Source: a virus | Direction: 5' to 3' (one strand) | IMG/VR virus record: IMGVR_UViG_3300042905_000415 | Span: 1 to 36,670 of that record | DNA: 36,670 nucleotides | In this document: positions 1 to 8,420 of the stretch, in pieces | How the letters are laid out: every line of letters begins with the position of its first letter | How positions within the stretch are numbered: the stretch's first letter is position 1 | The notes under the pieces: model-generated | Told to the model about the DNA's origin: nothing | Database searches by the model: none | The model's input: the letters and a program-made list of their open reading frames with translations, nothing else | Program-made: the position numbers and the translations under genes

Positions 1-712
1 GGCACCTGCTTGAGTGCCGGAGCGCACGCCCGGTGTTCTTCAGATAATAGCTGCCGAGCAAGTCGCGTGAACTAAGCCGCCCGCGAATGTGATGCAGGAT
101 CATCTGATCGCCAACGTAGACCGCAACGTGGTTCAGGCCCCGTGCGCCATCGAGTGACATCAGCAGCGCATCACCAACCTGCAGCCGCTCAACATCCACC
201 TCGACGAACCCGGCCTCGCCCCAGCAGCGATCGAACATGGGGTCTTCGTTGAACTGCTGCATCACCTCCGGCCGCTCCCAATCTGGGAGGTGCAATGCAA
301 ACTGCTCGGCGTACCAGTCACGCACCAGCGTCCAGCAATCGCTCACGCCCCACACCCACTGCCGTCCGATCAGCGGCGCCTTGAATCCATTTGGCTCGCA
401 TGTCTCCCATTGCAGCGTGCCAGGGTTGACGATGTGCCACGGCAGACCGCTGCGCTCGCAGGCCATCCTGTCGGCATCGCTTGGTGTTGCGGGTGTGCGC
501 GGATGGCTGTGCACCACACCGACCACCTCGCCTGCATCCTCAGCTTCGGCGTAGTCTTCAGGGCTGAGCACAAAGAAGTCCTGCGGCGTCTGCGCCAGGT
601 TGCGGCAGGGCCAGTACCGCTTGCGGCCTTTGACCACCACCAGCAGGCCACATGCCTCTTTCGGCGCCTCCGCCAGCGCGTGCTCAACCGCAGCCTCTTG
701 CCACTTCATCAT
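1..712 (-). CDS. Lambda gpK-like tail assembly protein (JAMM peptidase plus NlpC/P60), 3' end outside window
   Basis: The frame is open from an ATG at 712 to the left edge, giving at least 237 residues. Residues 1-100 hold a JAMM/MPN metalloprotease signature: E19, then H68-S-H70, S78 and D81, which fits the HxHx7SxxD pattern. Residues 118-230 hold an NlpC/P60 fold with the nucleophile C126 (in SDCW), H195 (in NHVAVYV) and H207/H208. This two-peptidase layout is that of lambda gpK, which acts in tail-tip assembly and may open peptidoglycan during DNA entry. The start overlaps the stop of the upstream L gene as ATGA, so the two are probably coupled; a second ATG lies one codon later. The protein is nearly complete by family length. 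All catalytic residues are visible, so both domains may be active. Confidence 0.93.
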   Translation of the reverse strand, partial: MMKWQEAAVEHALAEAPKEACGLLVVVKGRKRYWPCRNLAQTPQDFFVLSPEDYAEAEDAGEVVGVVHSHPRTPATPSDADRMACERSGLPWHIVNPGTLQWETCEPNGFKAPLIGRQWVWGVSDCWTLVRDWYAEQFALHLPDWERPEVMQQFNEDPMFDRCWGEAGFVEVDVERLQVGDALLMSLDGARGLNHVAVYVGDQMILHHIRGRLSSRDLLGSYYLKNTGRALRHSSRC

Positions 713-2352
713 CCGTAGAACCCTCCAACGCCCGGGAATCCCCCGAACGGTAGCTGTGCATTCTCGCCAAATCTTTTGCGGCAACTGCTTAGCCGCTTAC
801 CGCAGACATCATTCAACGCGTCAACGGTGCCGGTGATAATCCGTGGCTCGATGGCGGTGCTGTAACCAGAAGCCCATAGCGGGGTCGTGGTGCCGCCGTG
901 ATACAGCACCAGGTTTGCGTCGTTCTGCTGCGTCAGGTAGTTGGTTGAATAGCCGCTGGCAGTCCGCAGGTAGTAGACCGCTGCAACGCTGGTGAAGGTG
1001 CCCAAGGTGCCGGGGTTGACGACAGGGTCACCGTTGCGCCATGGGTTGTTGCTGCTGACGGTTACCTGCGCGTTGAAGTATTCGTTGACCCGCCACATGC
1101 CCGTTGATGCGCTGACGGTTGCCTTGGCCATGGGCTTCAGGTTGGGATCGCCGTAGTCGTCATTGATGGTTGGTGAGCCCTGCGTCCATGAATAGTTCAC
1201 CGTCCGGCCTAGTGCGGTAAAGGCGTCTTTGTAGGCCTGCGATAGCTCGACAGATGTTGCCGTGTAGCTCAGCGTCACAGTCTTGGTGCCAACGGTGAAC
1301 AGCTTCGTCGCCGTGCGCGACTGCCCTGCGTAGGTGTCAGCATTGCCGAGCACCTCGTAGAAAAATGCCCCAGCGCGGCCGGTGTTGATCGTGCTCTCAA
1401 GCCGCCAATCCATGTGCCTGACAGCCGTTGGTGTGCCCAGCAGCGCCGTGTTCGTGGCCCAGATGACCGAGCCATTGCTGCGCAGCATGACCAGGTTGCC
1501 GTCGGTCTGCATCACAAGCCGATAAGCATCAGAGCCGACCGTGTCGAGTGCCCATCGTGCATTAGCGCTTGGGTTGTCCTTGGCATAAGTGACCAGGTTT
1601 GAGTCAGCCTGCAGCGTGGTCCTGAACCAAGCATTTGCAGATGTGAGCGATTGACCCACAAACAAACTGCTGCCAGCGCTCAGGGTTGCAGTGCCAGCCG
1701 CGAAGTTGGTCGCAGGGCTTGTCGCCAGCGCGTTGTCGTTTTCGTCGAAGTAGTTGGTGCCGGTGTAGCCACACTCAGAACCGCGATACTCCCACGGGCA
1801 GGCAGTGGCCAGTGCAATGCGCTTCGGGGCACGCACACCAGCTAGGTCAAACGCAGCCGTCAGCTCGAACTCAACGAAGTCACGCGTCTCGGTGACCTTA
1901 CGATCAACGTAATAAACCTCACGCGGCATCTCAGCGGTCGGGTCTGGTGTGCCGTATGGGTTGGCGCCACCCTCAAAGTTATTGGCATCAAGGAACCGGC
2001 TCAGCGTGCGAATCCGCGTGAACTTTGCACCGGTCAGGTCGTTGCCGACTGTGTAAGCGTTGACATCCAGCAGGATCAACGAGATCGACCCAAACAGGTT
2101 GGACACCCTGACCTTGGGCCGTGGCAGTTGCCCGTTGCCGCTGTACTCAAACCCGCCCACCTCGATCGGGAAGGCCATGTAATTGTTGCCGCCCCAATAG
2201 ACGTCGCCTTTTGTCAGCGTGCCATTGACGCCATTGTGGAAGCGGTAAATTGTGTTGCTGCCATGGATCTTCTGGATCAACTCAAGCTCGAACAGCTCGA
2301 TGATCGCCGCAGGGTTTGAACTGATTAGCTCCCGGAATAGTTCGCCGCTCAT
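709..2352 (-). CDS. Lambda gpL-like minor tail protein with inserted bulb-type lectin repeats
   Basis: This 547-residue protein has the two halves of lambda gpL, a tail-tip protein that binds an Fe-S cluster through four cysteines. Here these would be C185 and C194 (ACPW and SECGY) and C517 and C524 near the C terminus, followed by the typical LPFGGFPG ending. Lambda gpL is about 230 residues, so some 300 extra residues lie between the two cysteine pairs. That insert carries three bulb-lectin QxDxNxVxY motifs: QADSNLVTY at 248-256, QTDGNLVML at 282-290 (last Tyr replaced) and QNDANLVLY at 476-484. About 180 residues of unrecognised, probably beta-rich sequence separate the second and third motifs. 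Bulb lectins bind mannose-type glycans, so a role in surface-glycan contact is inferred. The start overlaps the stop of M as ATGA. Confidence 0.9.
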   Translation of the reverse strand: MSGELFRELISSNPAAIIELFELELIQKIHGSNTIYRFHNGVNGTLTKGDVYWGGNNYMAFPIEVGGFEYSGNGQLPRPKVRVSNLFGSISLILLDVNAYTVGNDLTGAKFTRIRTLSRFLDANNFEGGANPYGTPDPTAEMPREVYYVDRKVTETRDFVEFELTAAFDLAGVRAPKRIALATACPWEYRGSECGYTGTNYFDENDNALATSPATNFAAGTATLSAGSSLFVGQSLTSANAWFRTTLQADSNLVTYAKDNPSANARWALDTVGSDAYRLVMQTDGNLVMLRSNGSVIWATNTALLGTPTAVRHMDWRLESTINTGRAGAFFYEVLGNADTYAGQSRTATKLFTVGTKTVTLSYTATSVELSQAYKDAFTALGRTVNYSWTQGSPTINDDYGDPNLKPMAKATVSASTGMWRVNEYFNAQVTVSSNNPWRNGDPVVNPGTLGTFTSVAAVYYLRTASGYSTNYLTQQNDANLVLYHGGTTTPLWASGYSTAIEPRIITGTVDALNDVCGKRLSSCRKRFGENAQLPFGGFPGVGGFYG

Positions 2353-2687
2353 GGTTCAAACACTTGCGTGAATGTTGCGGTGATCGTCGCCCGGTTCAGA
2401 TATGGAATCACTTTGGTCCATTGCTGGCAGATCCATTTACCGGTGCTTCCGTCTGGTGTGGTCCAATCGAACGATTCAGCGCCAGCGCGTGCCTCTAGGA
2501 ATGTCTCGATCGTGTCTGCATTGGTCTCGGTGATGTTCTGCCATGTCAGGTCCCACTGCTTTGGATCCTGGTTCAGGCCATACCGCAACCGTTGCGCGTA
2601 GCCATCACCAAACTGCACGTTACGAACCCGTGGCTGACTGGTCTTCTGTGCGCCATACGATGGCGTGATCGCTGGGAATGTAGCCAT
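2349..2687 (-). CDS. Lambda gpM-like minor tail protein
   Basis: The 112-residue product matches the phage minor tail protein M family in length and pattern: an N-terminal FPAITPSYGA segment, the VQFGDGYAQR motif at about 25-34 and the ESFDWTTPDG segment in the second half. In lambda, gpM is part of the tail-tip complex between the tape measure and gpL. The gene sits between the tape measure and L as in lambda. Its start overlaps the tape-measure stop as TAATG, and its stop overlaps the L start as ATGA. I see nothing unusual in it. Confidence 0.92.
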   Translation of the reverse strand: MATFPAITPSYGAQKTSQPRVRNVQFGDGYAQRLRYGLNQDPKQWDLTWQNITETNADTIETFLEARAGAESFDWTTPDGSTGKWICQQWTKVIPYLNRATITATFTQVFEP

Positions 2688-5029
2688 TAGGCGAGCAATC
2701 CTCCTGGGCGCTTCTGTTTGATCAATTCTGCTTGCACAGCATTGGCCACGACACGGCCAAGCTGAGCGCCTTGCCCTTGGTCGCCTTGTACTTTACTGCC
2801 AGTTGCATCGACATTAACCACCACGTTGACGCCACCGCCAAAACTGCCAGTCGGTGCAATGCCGCCGCTACGCCCAGGCATGAACAGCTCAGGGCCACGC
2901 TCACCAACCACATACGGCTGCCCGGCACGGACACTGCCGCCGTTGGCGCGGAACGATAGGCCCATTCCGGCTGTACTAAAGGGCGTTGCCGTGAAATTAC
3001 CCGACAGCATTGATGTGCTCAGCGCGCTGCCGCTAACGCCTGAATATGAAAGCCCGCCCGCTTTGGGACCAAACAGGTTGCCGATAGCGCTGATAGCTTT
3101 GTTAATGATGTAAATCTGAATTAGTTGCCGTGCGATATCAACCAGCACGCCTGATGCAATGCGCCGCAGACTGGCACTAAAACTTTCGCTGCCTTGAATC
3201 AACGCATCGAACGCTGATGTCATACCTTGACCGATGGTATTTGCAATGCCGTTTCCTAGCTCTTGCTGTAACCTTTGCCCATCGGTTAATTCAGCTTGCA
3301 AATTGACTTGCCTTTCAAGTGCAGCAATCTGGTTGACGGCACTTTCTTGCTGCAGCTCATTTAACTCGCGCTGGACCTCGCGCTGATTAGCAACCAATGC
3401 CGTGTTGCCTTCATAGATGATTGCCTCTTGCGCTCTGATGTCTTTTTCCTTGGCCAACTCCTGCGCGTAGCGATACTGAATGTCGAGCGCTTTTTGCTGG
3501 CCTTGTAAGCGCGCAACAAGTTGCTTATCGCCAGCCGTCTCAGCGGCGGCAATCTTGTCTTGGATGGTTGAGCGCAGTTGCAGAATTTGCCCCTCTGCCA
3601 GCCGGTCGCGGATGACCTGCCCAACGCGGGCCTGCTCTTTGGCGGCAGCCTCAGCCGCGCGCTCTGCTTCACGTGCGGCCTTATTGGCGCTGCCTTTGCC
3701 TTTTTTTGTATCTCTGCCGCCAAAATCACGCCCTTGCATCGAAAGACGAATTGGCACTTCCGGCCCAGCCGGTGCGTCGTACCCCTTGGCGCCTCTTTTG
3801 CGCGCGCCGACATTGGCAACTCCGCCGAGGATTGAAGCGCCGCCAAGGGTCATCACATCAAGCAACATAGCCAATCCTTTATTGCGTCCCATCTCATTGA
3901 ATCTTCCAATTAACCCTCCAAGTCCGCTATCAATGTTCGACACGCCAAGGCTTACGCCACCCATGGCGCCAGCCAAAACTTCAAAACCAGATTTCAGATC
4001 ACCAACAAATCTTGTTGCCTCTTTCAGTGCTGCTGTTATTTGCTTGATGCTTCCTGTAACAACAGGAGCCACGCTGCTAGCTACTTCAATCTTAAAATCT
4101 TCAAAAGCATTTTCCAAATCAACAATTCTTTGCTGCGGAGTGTCCAGCGACTCTGCCAATTTTTGCGCTCCTTCCGTTCGCACGCGGTCGAGCGCTCTGA
4201 CAATAACATCAGCCGTAATCTTACCTTCAGAGCCAAACTTTTTGATGCTGCCAACGTTTATGTCAAGCTCTTTTGCGATTGCCTGCGCAATCGTTGGCAT
4301 CTGTTCAAGAACAGATCTAAGTTCATCACCTTGCAACGTGCCACTGCCTAGGCCTTGCGACAGTTGCAAGAATGCAGCAGAAGCTGCATCGGCATTAACT
4401 CCACTTAGTTTGACGGCGGTATTAAAACCTTCATAGATTGCGTTGATTTCATTCAGTTGGAAACCAACAGGTCTCAATCTTGTATAAATATCTGCAACTG
4501 CATTAGCTGCTTGCGTCTGTGAAAGCCCAAACGTATCGGCTGCATTCTGAGCAGACTGCAAGACTAGGCGGTAATCGTCAAAGCCTTGGCTAACTAATTT
4601 GATCCGGCTTTGCGCTGCATTAGCAGCATTTGCTGCATCAAGAAATGATGTTGCAATGCGCTGTGCGTTGAATGCCGCCGCGCCAATGGCTAGGCCTGCT
4701 AGGGCACTAGCGGCTTCGTTAGTTGCGCGGTTTGCGCTTTGCAGCCTAGCTTCGTATTCTGCAATCTGCTTGCCAGCTTTTTGATATAGTGCGCCACCGA
4801 TCTGAACTTTGCTCTGGACTTCTCGCAATGCAGCGATCTGCTGTCGAATTGCTGCTTCTGTATTGGCTACCTTTGCGCTAAAGACAGATTGAACCTGTCC
4901 GGCAGTTGCAAAAGCAGACTTTAATTTTTGAGTCGCAGTCTCGGCTTGAGCAGATGCCCGCATGGCATCCCGCAACGCGTTGACCGCCTGCCGCGCGTCA
5001 ACCCTTAACTCAACGTTGGAGACTGCCAT
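2687..5029 (-). CDS. Tail tape measure protein
   Basis: This 780-residue protein is the longest of the tail module, as expected for the ruler that sets tail length and is ejected with the DNA. The N-terminal third is a coiled-coil-rich tape-measure domain, recognisable by the segment around GTLQGDELRSVLEQMPTIAQ with the following GKITADVIVRAL. A Gly-rich hydrophobic stretch follows, then a long Ala/Glu/Arg coiled-coil region, and a C-terminal part ending in a conserved-looking VGERGPELFMPG segment. At roughly 0.15 nm per residue the tail would be about 115-120 nm long, by the usual family relation. The start lies ten bases after the GT stop, matching the lambda G-GT-H order. The middle of the gene looks somewhat more AT-rich than its neighbours by eye. 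Confidence 0.93.
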   Translation of the reverse strand: MAVSNVELRVDARQAVNALRDAMRASAQAETATQKLKSAFATAGQVQSVFSAKVANTEAAIRQQIAALREVQSKVQIGGALYQKAGKQIAEYEARLQSANRATNEAASALAGLAIGAAAFNAQRIATSFLDAANAANAAQSRIKLVSQGFDDYRLVLQSAQNAADTFGLSQTQAANAVADIYTRLRPVGFQLNEINAIYEGFNTAVKLSGVNADAASAAFLQLSQGLGSGTLQGDELRSVLEQMPTIAQAIAKELDINVGSIKKFGSEGKITADVIVRALDRVRTEGAQKLAESLDTPQQRIVDLENAFEDFKIEVASSVAPVVTGSIKQITAALKEATRFVGDLKSGFEVLAGAMGGVSLGVSNIDSGLGGLIGRFNEMGRNKGLAMLLDVMTLGGASILGGVANVGARKRGAKGYDAPAGPEVPIRLSMQGRDFGGRDTKKGKGSANKAAREAERAAEAAAKEQARVGQVIRDRLAEGQILQLRSTIQDKIAAAETAGDKQLVARLQGQQKALDIQYRYAQELAKEKDIRAQEAIIYEGNTALVANQREVQRELNELQQESAVNQIAALERQVNLQAELTDGQRLQQELGNGIANTIGQGMTSAFDALIQGSESFSASLRRIASGVLVDIARQLIQIYIINKAISAIGNLFGPKAGGLSYSGVSGSALSTSMLSGNFTATPFSTAGMGLSFRANGGSVRAGQPYVVGERGPELFMPGRSGGIAPTGSFGGGVNVVVNVDATGSKVQGDQGQGAQLGRVVANAVQAELIKQKRPGGLLA

Positions 5030-5038
5030 AGCGTCAGT

Positions 5039-5565
5039 TTACCTACGACGAGCCTTATCCATCGCTTCTTTCTCGCGTTCGCCTTTGATTTCGTAAAACG
5101 CTGCAAAATGGACGAACTCAGCATCGGTCAGCTCAGTGCGCAACCGGCTGACCGTCATGCCAAGCTCAGTAGCCAGGAAGAACTCAAAAAAGAGCCAACT
5201 GTCCTGGCCTAGCCTTTTTTTGCTTCCTCAAGGCCAGCATCATCACCAAGGCCAAACAGGAATAGCTCCAGTTCGTTCAGCACCCGTTCAGGCAGCTCAC
5301 GTTGCAGTTTGGCTGCATCAGCCGCTGCAAATGCCTTGCTGCCGTCTTCCAGCTCAGCGATCTGGCACAGCATGTAGGTGCTGATTTCCAGCGCCTCATC
5401 AGAACCTGCCATCGTGGTGGCACGTTTGCGGTCGGCGCGGGTGATCGGCTTAAAATAAAGGTCCAGCACCGTATCACCAGCATCGTTCTTGATGCTGAAC
5501 TTACGACGCTGGTTAAGGTCAAATGCACCGGCTAGCAGATCAACCGGGCGTTGCGTGGCAGGCAT
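5039..5565 (-). CDS. Tail assembly chaperone GT, made by -1 ribosomal frameshift
   Basis: The G frame reaches codons GCA AAA AAA GGC TAG. The run A AAA AAA at 5221-5215 is a standard -1 slippery heptamer. After the slip the frame reads on from AGG through 58 more codons to a TAA at 5041-5039, giving a fusion of about 175 residues. The extension contains WLFFEFFLATELGMTVSRL and FVHFAAFYEIKGE, which fits the lambda T family in length and in its MTVSRL and AFYxxE features. In lambda, G and GT bind the tape measure and recruit tail-tube subunits but are absent from the virion. The position just before the tape measure is exactly where this frameshift is conserved across tailed phages. The slip itself is inferred from sequence. 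Confidence 0.85.
5209..5565 (-). CDS. Tail assembly chaperone G (unshifted product)
   Basis: Reading without the slip gives a 118-residue protein that stops at TAG two codons after the A7 run. Its sequence begins MPATQRPVDLLAGAFDLNQ. It includes the FKPITRADRKRA segment and is acidic towards the C terminus (ELELFLFGLGDDAGLEE), as is common for lambda G-type chaperones. It should be the more abundant of the two chaperone forms. The start overlaps the tail-tube stop as TAATG. Position after the tube genes and before the tape measure supports the call more strongly than sequence, because this family diverges quickly. Confidence 0.85.
   Translation of the reverse strand: MPATQRPVDLLAGAFDLNQRRKFSIKNDAGDTVLDLYFKPITRADRKRATTMAGSDEALEISTYMLCQIAELEDGSKAFAAADAAKLQRELPERVLNELELFLFGLGDDAGLEEAKKG
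5215..5221 (-). other. Programmed -1 frameshift slippery site (A AAA AAA)
   Basis: On the minus strand, seven adenines sit with GCA AAA AAA phasing relative to the G frame, five bases before the in-frame TAG. Re-pairing of two lysyl-tRNAs one base back opens the GT frame. Downstream, GCCA and TGGC could form only a short, weak stem, so a strong stimulator is not obvious. A run of seven identical bases is also prone to sequencing error, but the intact 58-codon T-like extension argues that it is functional. Confidence 0.8.
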
Positions 5566-5984
5566 TAGATGCTAAGGGTGAGGGATCCGCTGGTGACAAA
5601 GTTGATCGTTACAACTTCAATCTCGCCAACAGTAGCGGAGTATTCCGTGCTTGTCACCACGATGCTGCCGGTGATTTTCTTGCCGCCGGTTTCGTCAAGG
5701 TATAGCTCAACAAATGCATCTGCTGCATCATTGGCCTCGTTGACATCTTTGATCAGGTCCAGCTTATCGCCAGCGCCTGGGGCGTCGTACATCACCTCAA
5801 TGGTGCCAGAGCCACTGATCAGGCCACCATTGTTGGCGCGGTAGGTGGCGCCGTGCGAGGTGACATCCAGCGACTCCTTCTCAACGGTCATGCTCCAAGA
5901 CCGCACAGCAGCGATTTCGGAAACGCCGCCGCTGCCAGCCTTGTCAAAGAAGACCGTGCCTTGTTGCCCGCGATAGAAAGCCAT
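5565..5984 (-). CDS. Major tail tube protein, copy A
   Basis: This is a 139-residue beta-rich protein. It shares its N terminus (MAFYRGQQG), a central block (TVEKESLD, GATYRAN, GGLISGSGT) and its C-terminal block (EYSATVGEIEV, NFVT) with the next gene upstream. It lies directly before the G/GT chaperones, the lambda V position, so a tail-tube subunit is the natural reading. No Ig-like C-terminal extension is seen. Three bases separate it from copy B, and its stop overlaps the G start as TAATG. Which copy forms the bulk of the tube cannot be read from sequence. Confidence 0.8.
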   Translation of the reverse strand: MAFYRGQQGTVFFDKAGSGGVSEIAAVRSWSMTVEKESLDVTSHGATYRANNGGLISGSGTIEVMYDAPGAGDKLDLIKDVNEANDAADAFVELYLDETGGKKITGSIVVTSTEYSATVGEIEVVTINFVTSGSLTLSI

Positions 5985-5986
5985 TG

Positions 5987-6403
5987 TCAGATGTCCAGGG
6001 TGATAGCGCCGTTGGTGACGAAGTTCAATGTAATGACTTCGATTTCACCCACGGTAGCCGAATACTCAGCCGAAGTGATCACGCCATCAAAGCTGATTTT
6101 CTTGGTGCCAGTTGTGTCAAGATACAGCTCAAACAGTGCGCCGCCTTCGTCGCTTGTGGTGTTGACGTGCTCAATGAACACGTTGGTCTCGTCGCTGCTG
6201 CTGGCGGTGTAGAGCACCTCGCAGGTGCCGCTGCCGCTAATCAGCCCACCGACGTTGGCGCGGTAGGTGGCGCCCAGTGCAGTGGTGTCAAGCGATTCTT
6301 TTTCAACGGTCAGCGACCAGGACCGTGTACTGGTAATTGCTGCAGCGGTCGAACCAGCATCGTCGAACTTGACGCTGCCTTGCTGCCCTCGGTAAAAAGC
6401 CAT
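5987..6403 (-). CDS. Major tail tube protein, copy B (tandem paralogue)
   Basis: This 138-residue paralogue of copy A is identical at well over half of positions by eye. Conservation is concentrated in the N-terminal MAFYRGQQG, the SGSGT region and the SATVGEIEV strand. The differences cluster at about 16-28, 68-90 and 100-110, which look like exposed loops. It is transcribed just before copy A. A GAGG element lies about ten bases ahead of its ATG, a better ribosome site than copy A has, so copy B may be the more expressed one. A mixed tube, or a tube protein plus a specialised ring protein, are both possible. Confidence 0.8.
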   Translation of the reverse strand: MAFYRGQQGSVKFDDAGSTAAAITSTRSWSLTVEKESLDTTALGATYRANVGGLISGSGTCEVLYTASSSDETNVFIEHVNTTSDEGGALFELYLDTTGTKKISFDGVITSAEYSATVGEIEVITLNFVTNGAITLDI

Positions 6404-6405
6404 GG

Positions 6406-6831
6406 CTAGAGATCCTCGAAGGTTTCAAAGGTCAGTCTGACCTGTGTTTGGAAGAAACCCTCCGGTGCTGGCGCAGCCACTACCTCGGGTCCGATCGGCG
6501 GGTCAAAATGAACGCCGCTGACTATGGCTCTATTGTAAAGGTCCCGGATGCGTTTTCCAATCGTCAGGTTAGCGCCAGGTCCGACGCCTTTAGGCGTGAA
6601 GATATTGATTGCCACCACACCGATCACGCTGTTGCTGCTGCCGGTGGTGCCGCCCATGGTCAGGTAATCATTAGCGCCAAAGCTGACGAGGCACTGCACC
6701 CATGAGCTGTTTGGTGTCGGCACATAAGGCTGGTTATGGAACACCACCGGGATTGCTGGCGCTAATGCCAGCTCGGTGGCAAGCCGTGCTTCGATGGTGG
6801 CGCGGATGGTATTGAGGTTGACAGCGGCCAT
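6406..6831 (-). CDS. Tail terminator / lambda gpU-like protein
   Basis: This 141-residue protein resembles the phage tail-terminator (DUF4128, gpU-like) family. It has an N-terminal helix (NTIRATIEARLATELAL) followed by a strand with P-rich turns (IPVVFHNQPYVP), then a central strand pair and a C-terminal strand. Such proteins form a ring that caps the growing tail tube and later docks onto the head. It lies between the HK97-gp10-like gene and the tube genes, the expected lambda U position. The assignment rests on order and fold-like features, since the family has low sequence conservation. Confidence 0.72.
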   Translation of the reverse strand: MAAVNLNTIRATIEARLATELALAPAIPVVFHNQPYVPTPNSSWVQCLVSFGANDYLTMGGTTGSSNSVIGVVAINIFTPKGVGPGANLTIGKRIRDLYNRAIVSGVHFDPPIGPEVVAAPAPEGFFQTQVRLTFETFEDL

Positions 6832-7271
6832 CAGCCTTGCCTCCTGATGCGCTCCCAGTTCTGGTCTACGAAACGCTGCATCTCACGGGCTGTACGGTCT
6901 ACCCATCCTGCCGGGGCCTGCGGGCTGTGGCCTTGCGCCAGCGGCTCGGCATATGGCAGGTTGTTATGCACGCTGTAGTAGTTGCCTACGCGCTCTTGGC
7001 CGTAGCCAAGTCTTTGAATAGGCAACACCTCTTGAGTGCTCCTGCCGCGTTTGGATGTCTTGAAAGTTTTGCCTGTATCAAACTGTCCTTCTGGCGCAAT
7101 GCCACCTGGCGCTGCATTCTCACCAACCTGCCAGCTAGCGCGGAACCTGCCAGTATCGACCGGGCTTTGCAACTTAAGCCTGCTGTCAGCCTCCAGCACC
7201 GTCACGCGCAGCAGCGTTTCAAGCTGGTCTCCCATGTATTTGCCAATATCGCGGATGGGCAGGTTGCTCAT
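6831..7271 (-). CDS. HK97 gp10-like neck/tail completion protein
   Basis: The 146-residue product has the hallmark of the HK97-gp10 family: a helical N terminus, then SPVDTGRFRASWQVG at about 36-50. A long basic loop follows, then a YxxxHNxLPYAEPLAQGHS motif around 100-118 and a C-terminal helix. These proteins, related by position to lambda gpZ, complete the tail and help it join the head. The start overlaps the stop of the head-closure gene by four bases, and its stop abuts the terminator start. The call is firm at family level. Confidence 0.85.
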   Translation of the reverse strand: MSNLPIRDIGKYMGDQLETLLRVTVLEADSRLKLQSPVDTGRFRASWQVGENAAPGGIAPEGQFDTGKTFKTSKRGRSTQEVLPIQRLGYGQERVGNYYSVHNNLPYAEPLAQGHSPQAPAGWVDRTAREMQRFVDQNWERIRRQG

Positions 7272-7627
7272 GCTCTTAGGATCATCTCGTAGGTGATCGC
7301 GGTGTTGTCCTGCTCGATCGTCTGGATGCGGATGATTTGATGCACGACACTGTTGATCAGCACCTTGTCAACCGTGGTTGGCACTGTGCCGTTTAGGTCC
7401 TTTGCTGCCACGATCAGCCGCTTATCACCAGCCTGCACCAGTTCGTTCACCTCGCGCACGGTGACATCTTCCAACACTCCCCTGATGCCAACGTCTGTAT
7501 TGGTCTCGGTAACTGCACCTGTGGTGGTGTTGTAGCTGCTCAGCGCAACACGGCGGATCGTTACTTCACCGCCCAGCTTTGCCATGATCTTGCTGGCAAC
7601 GTTCTGTAGCGATGCAGCAAGTGCCAT
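7268..7627 (-). CDS. Head closure / head-tail joining protein
   Basis: This 119-residue beta-rich protein has an N-terminal helix (LAASLQNVASKIMAKLG) and then strand-rich sequence with TIRRVAL, GIRGVLEDVTVREV and KRLIVAAKDL. That pattern is common in SPP1 gp16 / HK97 gp7-type head-closure proteins, which plug the portal channel after packaging and provide the tail docking surface. It lies between the adaptor-like genes and the HK97-gp10-like gene, as in many siphoviruses. Sequence evidence alone is moderate; gene order carries much of the weight. Confidence 0.68.
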   Translation of the reverse strand: MALAASLQNVASKIMAKLGGEVTIRRVALSSYNTTTGAVTETNTDVGIRGVLEDVTVREVNELVQAGDKRLIVAAKDLNGTVPTTVDKVLINSVVHQIIRIQTIEQDNTAITYEMILRA

Positions 7628-7854
7628 CAGAGCTTATAGGCAATGACAGTGCCGCTGGTCAGTGTGATGCTGGTAAACACGCCGTCCATTTCGCAGCTTG
7701 CATTCAGCGGGATAGCGCTCAGCGTGTTGCCGGTGTAGTCCATTGCGGTCAGGCTGGCGATCACCGAATCCTCAAGCGCAACAATCTTGCCAAAACGGCC
7801 AGCGTGCGCTGCGGTGTCGTCGATGAACTCAGCGCCGGGGTACTTGTAACCCAT
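7627..7854 (-). CDS. Small structural-region protein of unknown function
   Basis: This 75-residue acidic protein has an N-terminal MGYKYPGAEFIDDTAA and a strand-rich remainder. It is packed between the adaptor and the head-closure protein: its stop overlaps the next start and two bases separate it from the adaptor gene. The last half (GVFTSITLTSGTVIAYKL) looks like a small beta-sandwich or spike-like module. I do not recognise a family with certainty. Location suggests a minor neck or capsid-associated protein that is co-translated with its neighbours. Confidence 0.7.
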   Translation of the reverse strand: MGYKYPGAEFIDDTAAHAGRFGKIVALEDSVIASLTAMDYTGNTLSAIPLNASCEMDGVFTSITLTSGTVIAYKL

Positions 7855-7856
7855 GG

Positions 7857-8420
7857 TCAGCTCCTGCGGATGGCAACATTGCCTGGTCCACTGATTCTAA
7901 GCCCTGTCAGGTAGCGCTCCATCAGCGGCGGCACCTTATCTGCACCGACAGCGCCGTAGCCAAGATTGGGCGTCACGTCAAGGCTGCCGATCTTGACGTT
8001 TTTGTAGTCCTCAAGCCCGCTTAGCCCCAATGCGCTGGTGTTGTTATGCAGGAACACCGCCAGCACAGCCTGCGCGTATTTGATCTGCTGCGGGATTTCA
8101 GTATCGGTGAAGTAATCCGTCGTAATGCGAAACGGAAACCCAACTGCGTAGGTGTTGATATAGGTGTCAGGCTTGCGCACGCCAGTACGGGGCCACTGCA
8201 GCGCCTGCGTATCGGTTGCTCGTGCGCCAAGGAACCGCTCACGGTCTAGCCGTTGCGTTGCGGTGAACAATGCCCGGTTGCGGCTGTCGGTGTTGCCGCT
8301 GTTCCAATGCTGCACGTCAGCGTCCTCGACGAATCCGTCAATGATCGCCTGCGCTTGCACCAGCGTCAGGTAGCTGTTGGCGTTTGCGCCGCCCGCTGTT
8401 GCGTCGATTACTACTGCCAT
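7857..8420 (-). CDS. Head-tail adaptor-like protein (DnaT-like family)
   Basis: This 187-residue protein has the pattern of the phage family often labelled DnaT-like ssDNA-binding (PF20557, from memory). It starts with ANSYLTLVQAQAIIDGF, and in the middle carries ALFTATQRLDRERFLGARAT followed by LQWPRTG. Despite the label, its constant position after the capsid genes and before head closure marks it as the head-tail connector (gp15/gp6-type adaptor). The helical bundle predicted from the first 120 residues fits that role. A good ribosome site (AGAGGTG) lies ahead of the ATG. Its start region overlaps a possible small frame at 8338-8532. Confidence 0.75.
   Translation of the reverse strand: MAVVIDATAGGANANSYLTLVQAQAIIDGFVEDADVQHWNSGNTDSRNRALFTATQRLDRERFLGARATDTQALQWPRTGVRKPDTYINTYAVGFPFRITTDYFTDTEIPQQIKYAQAVLAVFLHNNTSALGLSGLEDYKNVKIGSLDVTPNLGYGAVGADKVPPLMERYLTGLRISGPGNVAIRRS

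Noticed and set aside
3480-4436. 318-codon plus-strand frame opposite the tape measure gene
   Set aside because: Its composition (Ser/Pro/Ala/Leu/Arg-rich) is that of an antisense shadow, and the minus-strand tape measure is clearly real.
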